A stretch of DNA of 44,010 bases from Verrucomicrobiota bacterium (GTDB taxonomy: Bacteria; Verrucomicrobiota; Verrucomicrobiia; Limisphaerales; J093). The position numbers were made by a program, and so were the translations under genes. Numbering within the stretch: position 1 is the first letter of the stretch; each line of letters opens with the position of its first letter. This document shows positions 25,986-33,506 of this stretch, in pieces. Location: positions 1 through 44,010 of the forward strand of contig JAKQDD010000135.1 of assembly GCA_029556615.1 (NCBI GenBank), given 5' to 3'. Below the pieces are notes generated by a model, which worked only from the letters and a program-made list of their open reading frames with translations, had not been told where the DNA came from and ran no database searches.

Positions 25986-26163
25986 AGAGTCCTCGCCTCA
26001 TGGAATATGGGGTGAACAGGTCAAGTTTCGGTCGCTCCTGTTCCAGGCCTCCCCTCCTTCCGGCGAGGACTCCAATGTAGCGAGGCGCGGAAGAGAGGGT
26101 CCAGAGAGGCAGGGAGGGTTCATGAGACCGAGGACTGGGTTTGGTCTGATGCGCGCCTCGCTA
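25986..26163 (+). mobile_element. Composite inverted-repeat element, copy 1 (modules A+B)
   Basis: Module A spans 25986-26073: agagtcctcgcc against ggcgaggactcc at the ends. Module B spans 26078-26163: tagcgaggcgcg against cgcgcctcgcta. The modules are separated by four bases. No open frame encodes a transposase, so it would be non-autonomous. It ends 28 bases before the start of the SGNH gene at 26192. Copies 2 and 3 are at 36880 and 43859. Confidence 0.75.
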
Positions 26164-26191
26164 GATCTTAGTAGCCCGAATCGGATCAGGT

Positions 26192-27304
26192 ATGCGATCC
26201 AAGCCGACAGTTTTCCGCGCGTTGGCGCTGCTCCTGGGTTTGTTGGTCGGCCTTGTAGTGGCCGAGCTCGCCCTCGAATGGCGCCAGCGGCGCCTGGCGG
26301 AAAGCGACGACCTCGACGCCGGTTTCATCCGGCATGACCCGGCCCTCGGCTGGCGGCTGACTCCCCGCTGGCAGGGACGCCACCGGCATCATGACTTCGA
26401 TGTGCGGTACACGGTCAACGACTCGGGGTTCCGTTCGGACCCCGGGGTCCCTGGGTCACGGCGCGGGCGGACCATCGCGGTCGTGGGCGACAGTTTCACG
26501 TTCGGCCTGGGGGTGAACGACGACGCCACATTTGTTCACTTGCTGAACCAGGCTGGTCCTGACACGTTCCTCAACCTCTCCGTGCCGGGTTACAGCACCG
26601 ACCAGGAAGCGCTGCTGATCGAGAACGACGTGTTGCCGCTTGCCCCGGGCCGGGTTCTGCTGATCGTCTATCTCGCCAACGACCCGCTCGACAATCTGCT
26701 GCCGCGCCCGCTGCAATTGAACGCGGGCAAACCGCACTTCGTAATGACGCACGCGGGGCTCGAGCTGAAGAACGTCCCTGTCCCAATGACGCCGCCGGCG
26801 CCGAACGCGCCCGGCGGCGGTCTGGCGGCGGCCGTGCTCGGCGAGGAAACCCTCCGAGGGGACCTCCGGCTCCGGCTCGAGCTCCGTTTCGAGCTGTTCC
26901 GCCTCGTCAGCCAGAATCTCGTCTCTGGCAGGGATTACACGGCCCGGATCGAGCAGCGGCAGAGGCCGGCCGTACGGCTTTTTCAACACATTGCCGGGCG
27001 CATCCGGGTTGCCTGCGGGCGACATCGCATCGAGTTGACCCTGGTGCTGTTACCGGGCAGGTCCTTTGTCGAACAGCCGGGGTCGCTGTCGGCACAGTAC
27101 CAGGAGTTCTTTCGAAGGGCTCTTGTCGCCGCCTGCGGGGACGCTGGGATACCGGTATGGGATCTGGCCTTGCCCCTTCGGGAGGACCATCAGCGCCAAG
27201 GCGGGGCGTGGTTTCACCCGAACGAGGGTCACCTGACCCCGGCAGGGCACCGGGCCGTGTTCGAGGTGCTTACCAATCGATTGTACGACAAGGGTTTGCA
27301 GTGA
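26192..27304 (+). CDS. Secreted or membrane-anchored SGNH/GDSL hydrolase
   Basis: The product has 370 residues. An N-terminal membrane anchor (FRALALLLGLLVGLVVAELA) is followed by the SGNH blocks: block I AVVGDSFTFGLGV with the nucleophile Ser, a glycine-type block LNLSVPGYSTDQE, block III IVYLANDP with Asn, and block V WFHPNEGHLTPAGH with Asp/His-type residues at the C-terminus. This family includes esterases and O-acetyl transferases or esterases acting on polysaccharides. In the context of an exosortase and a Wza-like protein, a role in exopolysaccharide or cell-wall modification is an inference. A composite element ends just before the gene, and no sigma-54 site was found. Confidence 0.8.
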   Translation: MRSKPTVFRALALLLGLLVGLVVAELALEWRQRRLAESDDLDAGFIRHDPALGWRLTPRWQGRHRHHDFDVRYTVNDSGFRSDPGVPGSRRGRTIAVVGDSFTFGLGVNDDATFVHLLNQAGPDTFLNLSVPGYSTDQEALLIENDVLPLAPGRVLLIVYLANDPLDNLLPRPLQLNAGKPHFVMTHAGLELKNVPVPMTPPAPNAPGGGLAAAVLGEETLRGDLRLRLELRFELFRLVSQNLVSGRDYTARIEQRQRPAVRLFQHIAGRIRVACGRHRIELTLVLLPGRSFVEQPGSLSAQYQEFFRRALVAACGDAGIPVWDLALPLREDHQRQGGAWFHPNEGHLTPAGHRAVFEVLTNRLYDKGLQ

Positions 27305-27863
27305 CGCGGTGGCACCTGTGCGTCCGCCGTCTGCCAGGTCCAGTTCGATCGGTGTCCCTGATTGCATCCACGGTCTGTGCTGACGTGGAGCGCGGCACCG
27401 CACTCCACGACGCTCTTGCGGGGGACGAAAGGCGGTCGACGCGGACGCCAGTTTTTGGAGTGCGGCTGCCCCCTGCCGCTTTCTCTGAGCAGCTGGATGG
27501 ATTCCAGCCCCCGGCGACAGGGCGATAAGCTCAGATTCGGCCCCTCAAGGCGCGAGCAACGCCTTCTGGTGGCAAACGAATGTCCACCCACTTGAGGGAC
27601 ACCACAAGCGACCCCAACAATCTCCGACTGTAGGCAATTTTTACACACGCCTAGTGGACTCGAAGCCATGCATATGCTTGCTAATCAATGCATTAGATCG
27701 ATGTGCGAAGGGTGCAGGCTCGATATCACGGAATATCTGTCGAGTTCCATCACAGTTCTGCCAAGAGAATCATCTGTGCACTGGATCAGGAGAGAAATAA
27801 AGCGCCGCGTAATATGTTTATGATCATATGCTTACATTATTTTCTTGGTTCGTTTGCGAGGCT
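27305..27863. other. Gap with one fold-back, no gene
   Basis: Bases 27390-27470 hold an imperfect inverted repeat (ggcaccgcactcca against tggagtgcggctgcc), followed by a stretch ending near 27533 that may be another repeat family represented once here. Bases 27600-27860 are AT-richer than the rest of the window and contain no supported gene. Confidence 0.4.
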
Positions 27864-27880
27864 GTGGCACGGCCGGTGCT
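27864..27880 (+). promoter_or_regulatory. Sigma-54 promoter of the gene at 27926
   Basis: GTGGCACGGCCGGTGCT has a perfect TGGCACG -24 element, GG-N10-GC spacing, and GTGCT at -12. It is the best match in the window. The predicted start is near 27892, 34 bases before the ATG. Confidence 0.8.
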
Positions 27881-27925
27881 CACACCTCATTCATCTTGGA
27901 ATGTCGAATGACAACGGAATCGCAT

Positions 27926-28795
27926 ATGAAAAGTAAAACAGTAGTCCGAATGGCTTTGGCGCTGGCCGTCGGTGCTTTGGCAATGAGCGGTGCGCTGGCG
28001 GCGACGGTCAACGTCACCGTAGCCGACTGGAACGGTCCCGGAGCATCACTGAACAAGCCTGTTTGGGGGTGGAATGGCGGTCCTGCGGGCGTGGGTGCTG
28101 AGGACAACGAAACCGAGTACGGCACATACAGGGGGCAGATTTGGGATCTCGAGGCGTTTGTCTTCAACTCTGACACGAAGAAGCTCTCGTTGATTGGCGG
28201 GTACGACTTGGAGAATGGCCTTACCGACGGGGCTCCTGGTGATTTGTTCATCAAGATTGGGGGCGTGGCGGGCTTCAACCCGATCACCCCTACTGGCGAC
28301 GTTGCCAACGGCACATACTACCAATACGACTACGCGGTTCGGTTGAGTCAGAGTCTTGCCGGCCCGACGGTGAGCGTCATCGATCTGAACGCGAGTTCAC
28401 AGCTCAACACCGTTGCCAACGACTACATGGGATCCAACCCGTGGAAATGGTCGAGTGGCTCCGACGCCATATCGGCGGCAGGGGTTGATTACCAGGCAAG
28501 CCTGACCGCAGAACAAGTTGCAGCGCAGTACGGGGTCTCTGGTCTCCTGAAGGGAGCTTACACTGCAGGAGACGCCCAACACAATGTGGTGACGATCGAT
28601 TTGAGCTTCCTTGTTAGCGAGGTTGAACCTGATGAGATGGTGTGGCTTGGGTACACAATGCAATGCGGCAACGACATGATCCACGGCACGATTCCCAGCG
28701 GCGGCTTCCGGACCCCGGACGGTGGCCTGACGTTGGCGATGATGGGCTTGGCGCTGGGCGGGCTCGGGTTGGTGAGCCGCAAACTGCGCCGGTAA
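27926..28795 (+). CDS. Exported protein with TPDGG sorting signal
   Basis: The product has 289 residues from ATG 27926; the longer frame would start upstream of the predicted transcription start. The signal peptide is MKSKTVVRMALALAVGALAM with cleavage near GALA. The mature domain is beta-rich: WNGPGASLNKPVWGWNGG, DNETEYGTYRGQIWDLEAF, GGYDLENGLTDGAPGDLFI. These DxE and NG motifs suggest a surface beta-sandwich, but I do not recognise a family. The C-terminus has TPDGG (about 263), a hydrophobic helix and SRKLRR. The gene has its own promoter (27864) and terminator (28826), so it is a monocistronic unit. Confidence 0.85.
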   Translation: MKSKTVVRMALALAVGALAMSGALAATVNVTVADWNGPGASLNKPVWGWNGGPAGVGAEDNETEYGTYRGQIWDLEAFVFNSDTKKLSLIGGYDLENGLTDGAPGDLFIKIGGVAGFNPITPTGDVANGTYYQYDYAVRLSQSLAGPTVSVIDLNASSQLNTVANDYMGSNPWKWSSGSDAISAAGVDYQASLTAEQVAAQYGVSGLLKGAYTAGDAQHNVVTIDLSFLVSEVEPDEMVWLGYTMQCGNDMIHGTIPSGGFRTPDGGLTLAMMGLALGGLGLVSRKLRR

Positions 28796-28825
28796 CACTT
28801 ACGCACACAGCATAAGCGCCCTACG

Positions 28826-28866
28826 ATTCAGCCCGCCGTTTCCCTTCGGCGGGCTGAATGGTTTTG
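28826..28866 (+). terminator. Intrinsic terminator of the gene at 27926
   Basis: A perfect 13-bp stem, attcagcccgccg (28826-28838) with cggcgggctgaat (28847-28859), loop of 8, is followed by ggttttgg. Confidence 0.8.
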
Positions 28867-28942
28867 GGCGATCCCACCCCCGCGCGACTTCACACGGAAA
28901 CCTCGAACGGCGGGCGCGGCGAGGCGGGTACAACTTGGCACT

Positions 28943-30076
28943 ATGCAGAAGCGGCACAACGGGTGGCGTCTGGCTTTGGCCGTGGGCCAAAGCGCGCTCG
29001 CCCTTGGGCTGCAGGCGGCCCTGATTGACCATTGGGTAACCGTTCAACCCATCGTTGTCTGCTCGACCGATGGACTTGAATGCGCCAATCCAGCGGCACC
29101 GGCCTTCGAGGCGGAGACCGACAAGATCTGGGCGCAGGCAGGAATCGACTTCCGCTTTCTGCCCGCGCTCGCCTACAGCAACACCGTCTACCTCGATGTC
29201 ACATCCAACCCCTTCGCAGCGAATTCCCTTCTGAGCCTTGCGGGTGGTGCCGCGCACGGTCAGAGCCGGGATCCCCGGGTGATCAACCTCTGGTTTGTGA
29301 AGACCATTGACGGGTCGCCGAGCGTCTACGGTTACTCGCTGCAAACGACAGAGGCCTACGGCATGATCTTCCCCCAGAATGGCGCCTGCGTGGCTGACAG
29401 CGCGTTCGCCTACGCCGCCGGCAAGGGCATGCGCGATATCGTGGCGTACGAGGTTGGCCGGAATCTCGGCCTCGACAACGACACGCTGGGCGCTTCAGCC
29501 GACCCGCTGAACCTGATGAAAACCCGCGGTCCCTATCCGAGTGGCCTCGAGGACATTTTCCCCGACGGCGCCGGGTACGGGCATTTGACGCCGGAACAGA
29601 TTGCGATGGCCCGGCGGACCCCGTTCGCCGTCGCTCTGCCAGCGTCAGAGTGGTACGAGTATCCTCCCACCCCGGCAAGCGACCGCGATCACGACGGAAT
29701 GCCCGATGCCTGGGAGACGGCCCACGGCCTGGATCCGGACTGCGGCGCTGATGCCACCCAGGACCCTGATGGCGATGGCATGATCAACCAGGCAGAGTAC
29801 CTGGCGGGAACCGACCCAGGCGACCCACGCAGCGTGCTCGCCCTGGCGGGCGCCACACTCGAAGCGGACGGGCAGGACCGGAACGTGCGAATCCGCTTCA
29901 CCGCGCTGGCCGGTAAGACCTACGCAGTGCAATGCCGTGATTCCTTCCTCGGCGGCGTTTGGCGCACGTTGGCTGATGTGCCGCCGGCCGCCGAGTCGCG
30001 GTCGGTCGAGGTGCTCGATGGCGCTCGGGATGGAACCAGCCGGTACTATCGGATCGTCCTGCAAACGGCACCATGA
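28943..30076 (+). CDS. Metzincin-like pseudoprotease with calcium-repeat tail
   Basis: The product has 377 residues. Signal peptide: WRLALAVGQSALALGLQAAL. The body is a close paralogue of 23017 (DKIWAQAGIDFRFLPAL, VINLWFVKTIDG, GHLTPEQIAMARRTPF). The zinc site reads Y169-E170-V-G-R173-N-L-G-L-D-N179, so all three histidines of HExxHxxGxxH are replaced, by the same residues as in the paralogue; the Met-turn NLMKTRG is kept. Instead of a sorting signal it has a thrombospondin-3/dockerin-like calcium segment (DRDHDGMPDAWETAHGLDPD, DPDGDGMINQAEYLAGTDPG) and a C-terminal beta module ending RYYRIVLQTAP. Probably a secreted binding protein. No sigma-54 site precedes it. Confidence 0.82.
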   Translation: MQKRHNGWRLALAVGQSALALGLQAALIDHWVTVQPIVVCSTDGLECANPAAPAFEAETDKIWAQAGIDFRFLPALAYSNTVYLDVTSNPFAANSLLSLAGGAAHGQSRDPRVINLWFVKTIDGSPSVYGYSLQTTEAYGMIFPQNGACVADSAFAYAAGKGMRDIVAYEVGRNLGLDNDTLGASADPLNLMKTRGPYPSGLEDIFPDGAGYGHLTPEQIAMARRTPFAVALPASEWYEYPPTPASDRDHDGMPDAWETAHGLDPDCGADATQDPDGDGMINQAEYLAGTDPGDPRSVLALAGATLEADGQDRNVRIRFTALAGKTYAVQCRDSFLGGVWRTLADVPPAAESRSVEVLDGARDGTSRYYRIVLQTAP

Positions 30077-30385
30077 CGGCGACCGCTGCTGCTGAATGGA
30101 CAAGTCCGCCTCGGTGGAGGGCGGACGGGTTCCTGACTCCGCTTGCGGGGCTTCACCACGAAGACGGGAAGGACACGAAGGTGATCAGCGTCTTTCCCCG
30201 CACCTTCAGCCTCGTGGTGGCGATCCCTGCGCTTCGTGCTCTTCCCCAATTCCCTGGTGGATCTTCCTGGACCGCGAACCCGCAACAGCGAAGCGGAAAG
30301 ACCGATGGAAAAGAGTTGCGCCGGTGTCGCCCGCGGGTCTTCAATGGCCGCGTATTTCCTCAAACCTCGCTGAACGCTAAGTATT
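30077..30385. repeat. Gap with a cttcgtg-type fold-back
   Basis: Bases 30155-30245 form an imperfect palindrome (ttcaccacgaagacgggaag, then aggacacgaagg, opposed to cctcgtggtggcg and cttcgtgctcttcccc). This is the same design as the other repeats. No gene and no sigma-54 site were found before the export gene at 30386. Confidence 0.5.
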
Positions 30386-31048
30386 ATGGCTTCTCCGATT
30401 TCTCACCCAGGGACGTCTCCGGTCCAAGTCCACCGTTGTGACCTCGGCCACAACCCGGCCGCCGTGGGGCTGGCGCTGATGCTGGCTCTTGCGCTTCTGC
30501 CGGGATGCGAAACGCCGACACACACGCCACTGACGCGCGAGGACCTCGAGCCGTACAGCGGCATCACGCTGCGCCCGGGCGATTCCATCAGGATTGCGTT
30601 CCCGGGAGCGCCGAGTTTGAACACGACCCAGCAGATCCGGAACGACGGCAAGATCGAGCTGGGGCATGTGGGCGAGCTGACCGCAGCGGGCCGGGCCCCC
30701 TCAGAACTCGAGAAGGAGATCTTGAATCTCTATGGCCCGCAGTTGGTCGTGAAGGAGGTCATGGTCACCGTCGAGGTGTCGGCCTACCCGGTCTACGTGA
30801 GCGGGGCTGTGCTCAGACCGGGCAAGCTGATGGCCACGCACCCGATGACCGTGCTCGAAGCCGTCATGGAGGCAGGCGGCTTCGACGAACGCCGGGCCAA
30901 GCCGACCGCCGTGCGCGTCATCCGCACCGAGAGCGGCACGCAGAAGTACTACACCATCGACGTCCAATCGGTCCTCGACGGCAAATCGACGCTCAACTTC
31001 TACCTGCGCCCCTCGGACGTCGTTTACGTGCCGGAACGGGCGTTCTAG
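30386..31048 (+). CDS. Wza-like polysaccharide export lipoprotein
   Basis: The product has 220 residues with a lipobox LALLPGC near residue 40. It holds a Poly_export domain (YSGITLRPGDSIRIAFPGAP, RNDGKIELGHVGELTAAGR) and a SLBB-like beta-grasp segment (VSGAVLRPGKLMATHPMTVL), ending in FYLRPSDVVYVPERAF. Such proteins form or gate the outer-membrane channel for exported polysaccharide. At 220 residues it is shorter than Wza (about 380), as common for EpsA/PelC-like short forms. It fits an exosortase-linked exopolysaccharide system, though polymerase and transferase genes are not in the window. An R1 repeat starts five bases after the stop. Confidence 0.85.
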   Translation: MASPISHPGTSPVQVHRCDLGHNPAAVGLALMLALALLPGCETPTHTPLTREDLEPYSGITLRPGDSIRIAFPGAPSLNTTQQIRNDGKIELGHVGELTAAGRAPSELEKEILNLYGPQLVVKEVMVTVEVSAYPVYVSGAVLRPGKLMATHPMTVLEAVMEAGGFDERRAKPTAVRVIRTESGTQKYYTIDVQSVLDGKSTLNFYLRPSDVVYVPERAF

Positions 31049-31677
31049 CAGACGCCCTCGCCCGGAAAAGAACGCAAAGGCTCGAAGGCGCCAAGGCGCC
31101 AAGGGGAGAGGAAAGGCATCCCCGCCGTCCTCCGTCGTCTGTCCTTAGCGCCCTTGAGCCCTTGCGCCTTTGCGTTGACTCCCCTCGCCCCGAAGGAAAC
31201 GCAAAGGCTCGAAGACGCCAAGGCGCTAGGGGAATCTGCTTTGCGTTAGCGCCTTTGCGTTGACTCCCCTCGCCCCGAAGGAAACGCAAAGGCTCGAAGG
31301 CGCCAAGGCGCTAGGGGAATCTGCTTTGCGTTAGCGTCTTTGCGTTGACTCCCCTCGCCCCGAAGGAAACGCAAAGGCTCGAAGGCGCTAAGGCGCCAAG
31401 GAGAGGTGAAATGTGTTCCCTTCTCTTCCGCGTCTTCCGCGGTTGACCCTCTGGGCAGTCACCGTTCCCGTGTCGCTGGACAGCTTCCGATACGAACCGC
31501 GGACCACGCGAACCACGCGGAAAGGCATGCACAACACGCTCGAAGTTTCCCCACCGCTTCACCTCTGCCGTCTTCCGCGTATTCCGCGTATTCCGCGGTT
31601 CCCTTCTTCGACTGCCCTGCAAACCCGTGCTCTGCGGGAACCCATGCCAACAGGTGCACCCCGTCGGTCACCGGTCC
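31049..31677. repeat. Repeat block with an 85-bp tandem array
   Basis: R1 element 31053-31125 and heptamers 31125-31146. Then come near-identical 85-bp direct repeats, with gaatctgctttgcgttagcg beginning at 31232 and again at 31317, plus a partial unit from about 31147. A fold-back at 31413-31522 is part of the roughly 150-bp duplication of 13284-13441. The 9-mer ttccgcgta tract is at 31573-31600, and the left half of an R5 element is at 31603-31677. Confidence 0.75.
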
Positions 31678-31764
31678 AGAGTCCTCGACTTCTGGAAGTT
31701 GTGGTCAACAGGCCGAGTTTGGTCCCTGCCGTTCCAACCCCACCCCCCTGCCTTCGAGGACTCT
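31678..31764 (+). mobile_element. Solitary module A inserted in an R5 repeat
   Basis: It is 87 bp, with perfect 11-bp ends agagtcctcga (31678-31688) and tcgaggactct (31754-31764). The interior keeps the module A core gtcaacagg...gagtttggtcc. The flanks are the two halves of an R5 repeat: caccggtc on the left and ctgttctaccgcagagacc on the right. Uninterrupted R5 copies at 2325-2360 and 4425-4460 read caccggtcttgctgt straight through, so this looks like an insertion. Confidence 0.78.
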
Positions 31765-31882
31765 AGCTGTTCTACCGCAGAGACCGTAGGGCCCGCAGAG
31801 AAGGAGAGGAAAGAACCACATCCCGCTGTCCTCTGTCGTCGGTCCTCGGTCCTCTGACCTCTGACCTCTGACCTCTGGCGCG
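31765..31882. repeat. Right half of R5 plus heptamer tract
   Basis: Bases 31767-31810 continue the interrupted R5 element, and 31815-31878 are tandem heptamers (ctctgac, ctctgtc, gtcggtc) running to the end of the gene at 31883. Confidence 0.7.
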
Positions 31883-32380
31883 TCAGGGGGTTGCGGGATC
31901 TGTCGATTCAAGAAACACGGCAACCAAGCGTTCGAGACCTGCCTGGTCGGCCTCGTCAAACCGGTTGCAGATCGGGCTGTCCAGGTCCAGTACCCCCAGC
32001 AGGACACCCCCCTTGAGCAGCGGCACGGCCAGCTCGGACGCCGACGCCGGGTCGCACGCAATGTGACCGGGGAACGCGCGGCAGTTGGGGGCGAGCACGG
32101 CCTCACGCCGCGCCGCCACCGTCCCGCACACCCCCTTCCCAACGGGAATCCGGACACACGCCGGTTTGCCCTGGAAAGGCCCGAGCAGGAGGGTATCGCC
32201 GACGAGCCGGTAGAACCCCGCCCAGTTCAGTCCCGGGAGGGCGTGGTAGATGAGGGCCGTCGTGTTGGCGGCGTTGGCGACGAAGTCCCGCTCGCCGGCG
32301 AGCAGGGCGCGGAGCTGCTCTTCCAACGCGCTGTACGCGGCGGCTTTGTCCGCCGCCACCATGAGCTTGAGCTCGAACAT
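31883..32380 (-). CDS. msrC: GAF-domain free methionine-(R)-sulfoxide reductase
   Basis: The product has 165 residues and is a single GAF domain. Family motifs: NTTALIYHALPGLNWAGFY, then LLLGPFQGKPACVRIPVGKG, VCGTVAARREAVLAPN and FPGHIACDPASASELAVPLL. The three cysteines (PAC, GVC and IAC) are the conserved set of fRMsr/MsrC (YebR), which reduces free methionine-R-sulfoxide in the cytoplasm. The length matches the family. It starts at ATG 32380, with an internal ATG at 32362 possible. It is a solitary gene flanked by heptamer repeats at its 3' end. Confidence 0.9.
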   Translation of the reverse strand: MFELKLMVAADKAAAYSALEEQLRALLAGERDFVANAANTTALIYHALPGLNWAGFYRLVGDTLLLGPFQGKPACVRIPVGKGVCGTVAARREAVLAPNCRAFPGHIACDPASASELAVPLLKGGVLLGVLDLDSPICNRFDEADQAGLERLVAVFLESTDPATP

Positions 32381-32671
32381 GCGCCAGACATCATGGCCGG
32401 AGTGCTGGGGCCGCGTCCAGCCCGGATCCTCGCCCCGGATCCTCGCCTAACGCCTGCGGCGCGAACGTGGGCCATCGGCTCGTGGTGGGTTTTGGCCTTG
32501 TAGGCGCGTGCGGTGTCGGCTCTGGGGTGGCCTGCCCGGCGGGGGAGGACGGGATGAACGGGATGCTGAAGGCCCCGGCAACTTTGAACCTGTCCCCCTA
32601 TCCACTCTGCCCATCCTGTCCATCCTGTTCATCCCGTCTAAAAACGCGAGGAGATAAACAACTCAGGCCGG
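32381..32671. repeat. Repeat C copy 1 and a catcctgt fold-back
   Basis: Bases 32435-32530 (ccggatcctcgcctaacg to aggcgcgtgcggtgtcggc) match 36589-36680 with few differences. Bases 32551-32640 form a fold-back with arms acgggatgaacgggatg and catcctgtccatcctgttc. No gene is present. Confidence 0.65.
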
Positions 32672-32698
32672 CGTGGGGCCGGCCCGAGCAGAAACTGC
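32672..32698 (-). terminator. Terminator of the gene at 32718
   Basis: ctcaggccggc (32672-32682) opposes gccggcccgag (32688-32698) with one mismatch. On the minus strand the stem is followed by ttgttt. It lies 20 bases after the stop codon. Confidence 0.7.
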
Positions 32699-32717
32699 GA
32701 GCTGGATGAGAGTTGAC

Positions 32718-33482
32718 TTAGCTCTTCAGTCGGCGGTGGAAGCCGGCCAATCCTGCAACAGCCAACCCCGCCAGGAGCAAGGTACTGCCGCCGTCAGGTA
32801 CCACATCCACCCTCAGGCTGCTGACTTCCCACTCTGAATTCACATCATCACGGATGCGAACGAAACCCTCGGCGAAGGTCTGGTACTTAAACACCTCCAA
32901 GCGGAGGGCATCTATGTCGTCCTGATCAGTCTCGTTGTAGGGGTTGGTGTCCGTGGTGAAGGGAGGCGCGTCGTCGTCGGTGGACCACCAAGCAAAGCCA
33001 AGGCTACCGATTACCCCCCCGCTGTAGTCTTCCCATCGGGTGGGTTGGCTCCATCCGACGTCCGAGCTGTCCAGGGCCCAGCTAGTCCCAACCTGAGTCC
33101 AGTTCTCACCACCCCAGTCAATCACCCACTTCACCTCGAACCGGCCGTTCAGGCTGGCGACGGTCTCGCCGGGCATCCAGTAGATCCAATGCAGCCTCTT
33201 GCCAAGGTCAAGTGTGCTATAAACGATCTCGTCGTACGGGTCGATGTCCAGAGTGCCGGGGTAGGTTCCCGTCTGCAGGTTCTGGAAGGTGCCTGCTACG
33301 ACGTCAGCCTTTGTCTCGGTCCACCACGGAGCCCAAGCGGGGGACCCGTAGACATTGGGCGCCGAGTCAACGTACAGACTGATGGTAGTGGCGTGGCCAC
33401 TGTAGTGCCAAAGTCCTGCCACGGTCGCCGCCGCGATCACAGTCACGAGAAAAGATCTTCGGTTCATAGGCTTAAAGGTCAT
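32718..33482 (-). CDS. Exported protein with VPDGG sorting signal
   Basis: The product has 254 residues; ATG at 33467 (MNRRSFLVTVIAAATVAGLW) is an attractive alternative start because the predicted transcription start near 33496 leaves only about 14 bases before 33482. The N-terminus carries NRRSFL, which resembles a twin-arginine signal. The mature part is beta-rich (SLYVDSAPNVYGSPAW, PYDEIVYSTLDLGKRLHWIY) without a recognised family. C-terminus: VPDGG at about 228, hydrophobic helix, FHRRLKS. It has its own sigma-54 promoter and terminator. It is a likely exosortase substrate and has the most consensus-like PDGG signal in the window. Confidence 0.84.
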   Translation of the reverse strand: MTFKPMNRRSFLVTVIAAATVAGLWHYSGHATTISLYVDSAPNVYGSPAWAPWWTETKADVVAGTFQNLQTGTYPGTLDIDPYDEIVYSTLDLGKRLHWIYWMPGETVASLNGRFEVKWVIDWGGENWTQVGTSWALDSSDVGWSQPTRWEDYSGGVIGSLGFAWWSTDDDAPPFTTDTNPYNETDQDDIDALRLEVFKYQTFAEGFVRIRDDVNSEWEVSSLRVDVVPDGGSTLLLAGLAVAGLAGFHRRLKS

Positions 33483-33506
33483 TGTTGTACTTGCGACAGT
33501 GTCCGT

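Noticed and set aside
25986..26163. Integron attC site
   Set aside because: The inverted ends (agagtcctcg, tagcgaggcgcg) lack the GTTRRRY / RYYYAAC core pair, and no integrase or cassette array is present.
28915..28950. Sigma-54 site before the pseudoprotease gene at 28943 (ttggcactatgcag)
   Set aside because: TGGCAC is present, but no GC falls ten bases after GG, and the match overlaps the start codon.
13130..31401. CRISPR array
   Set aside because: Direct repeats are present but without regular unique spacers, the units fold back and vary, and no cas gene is in the window.
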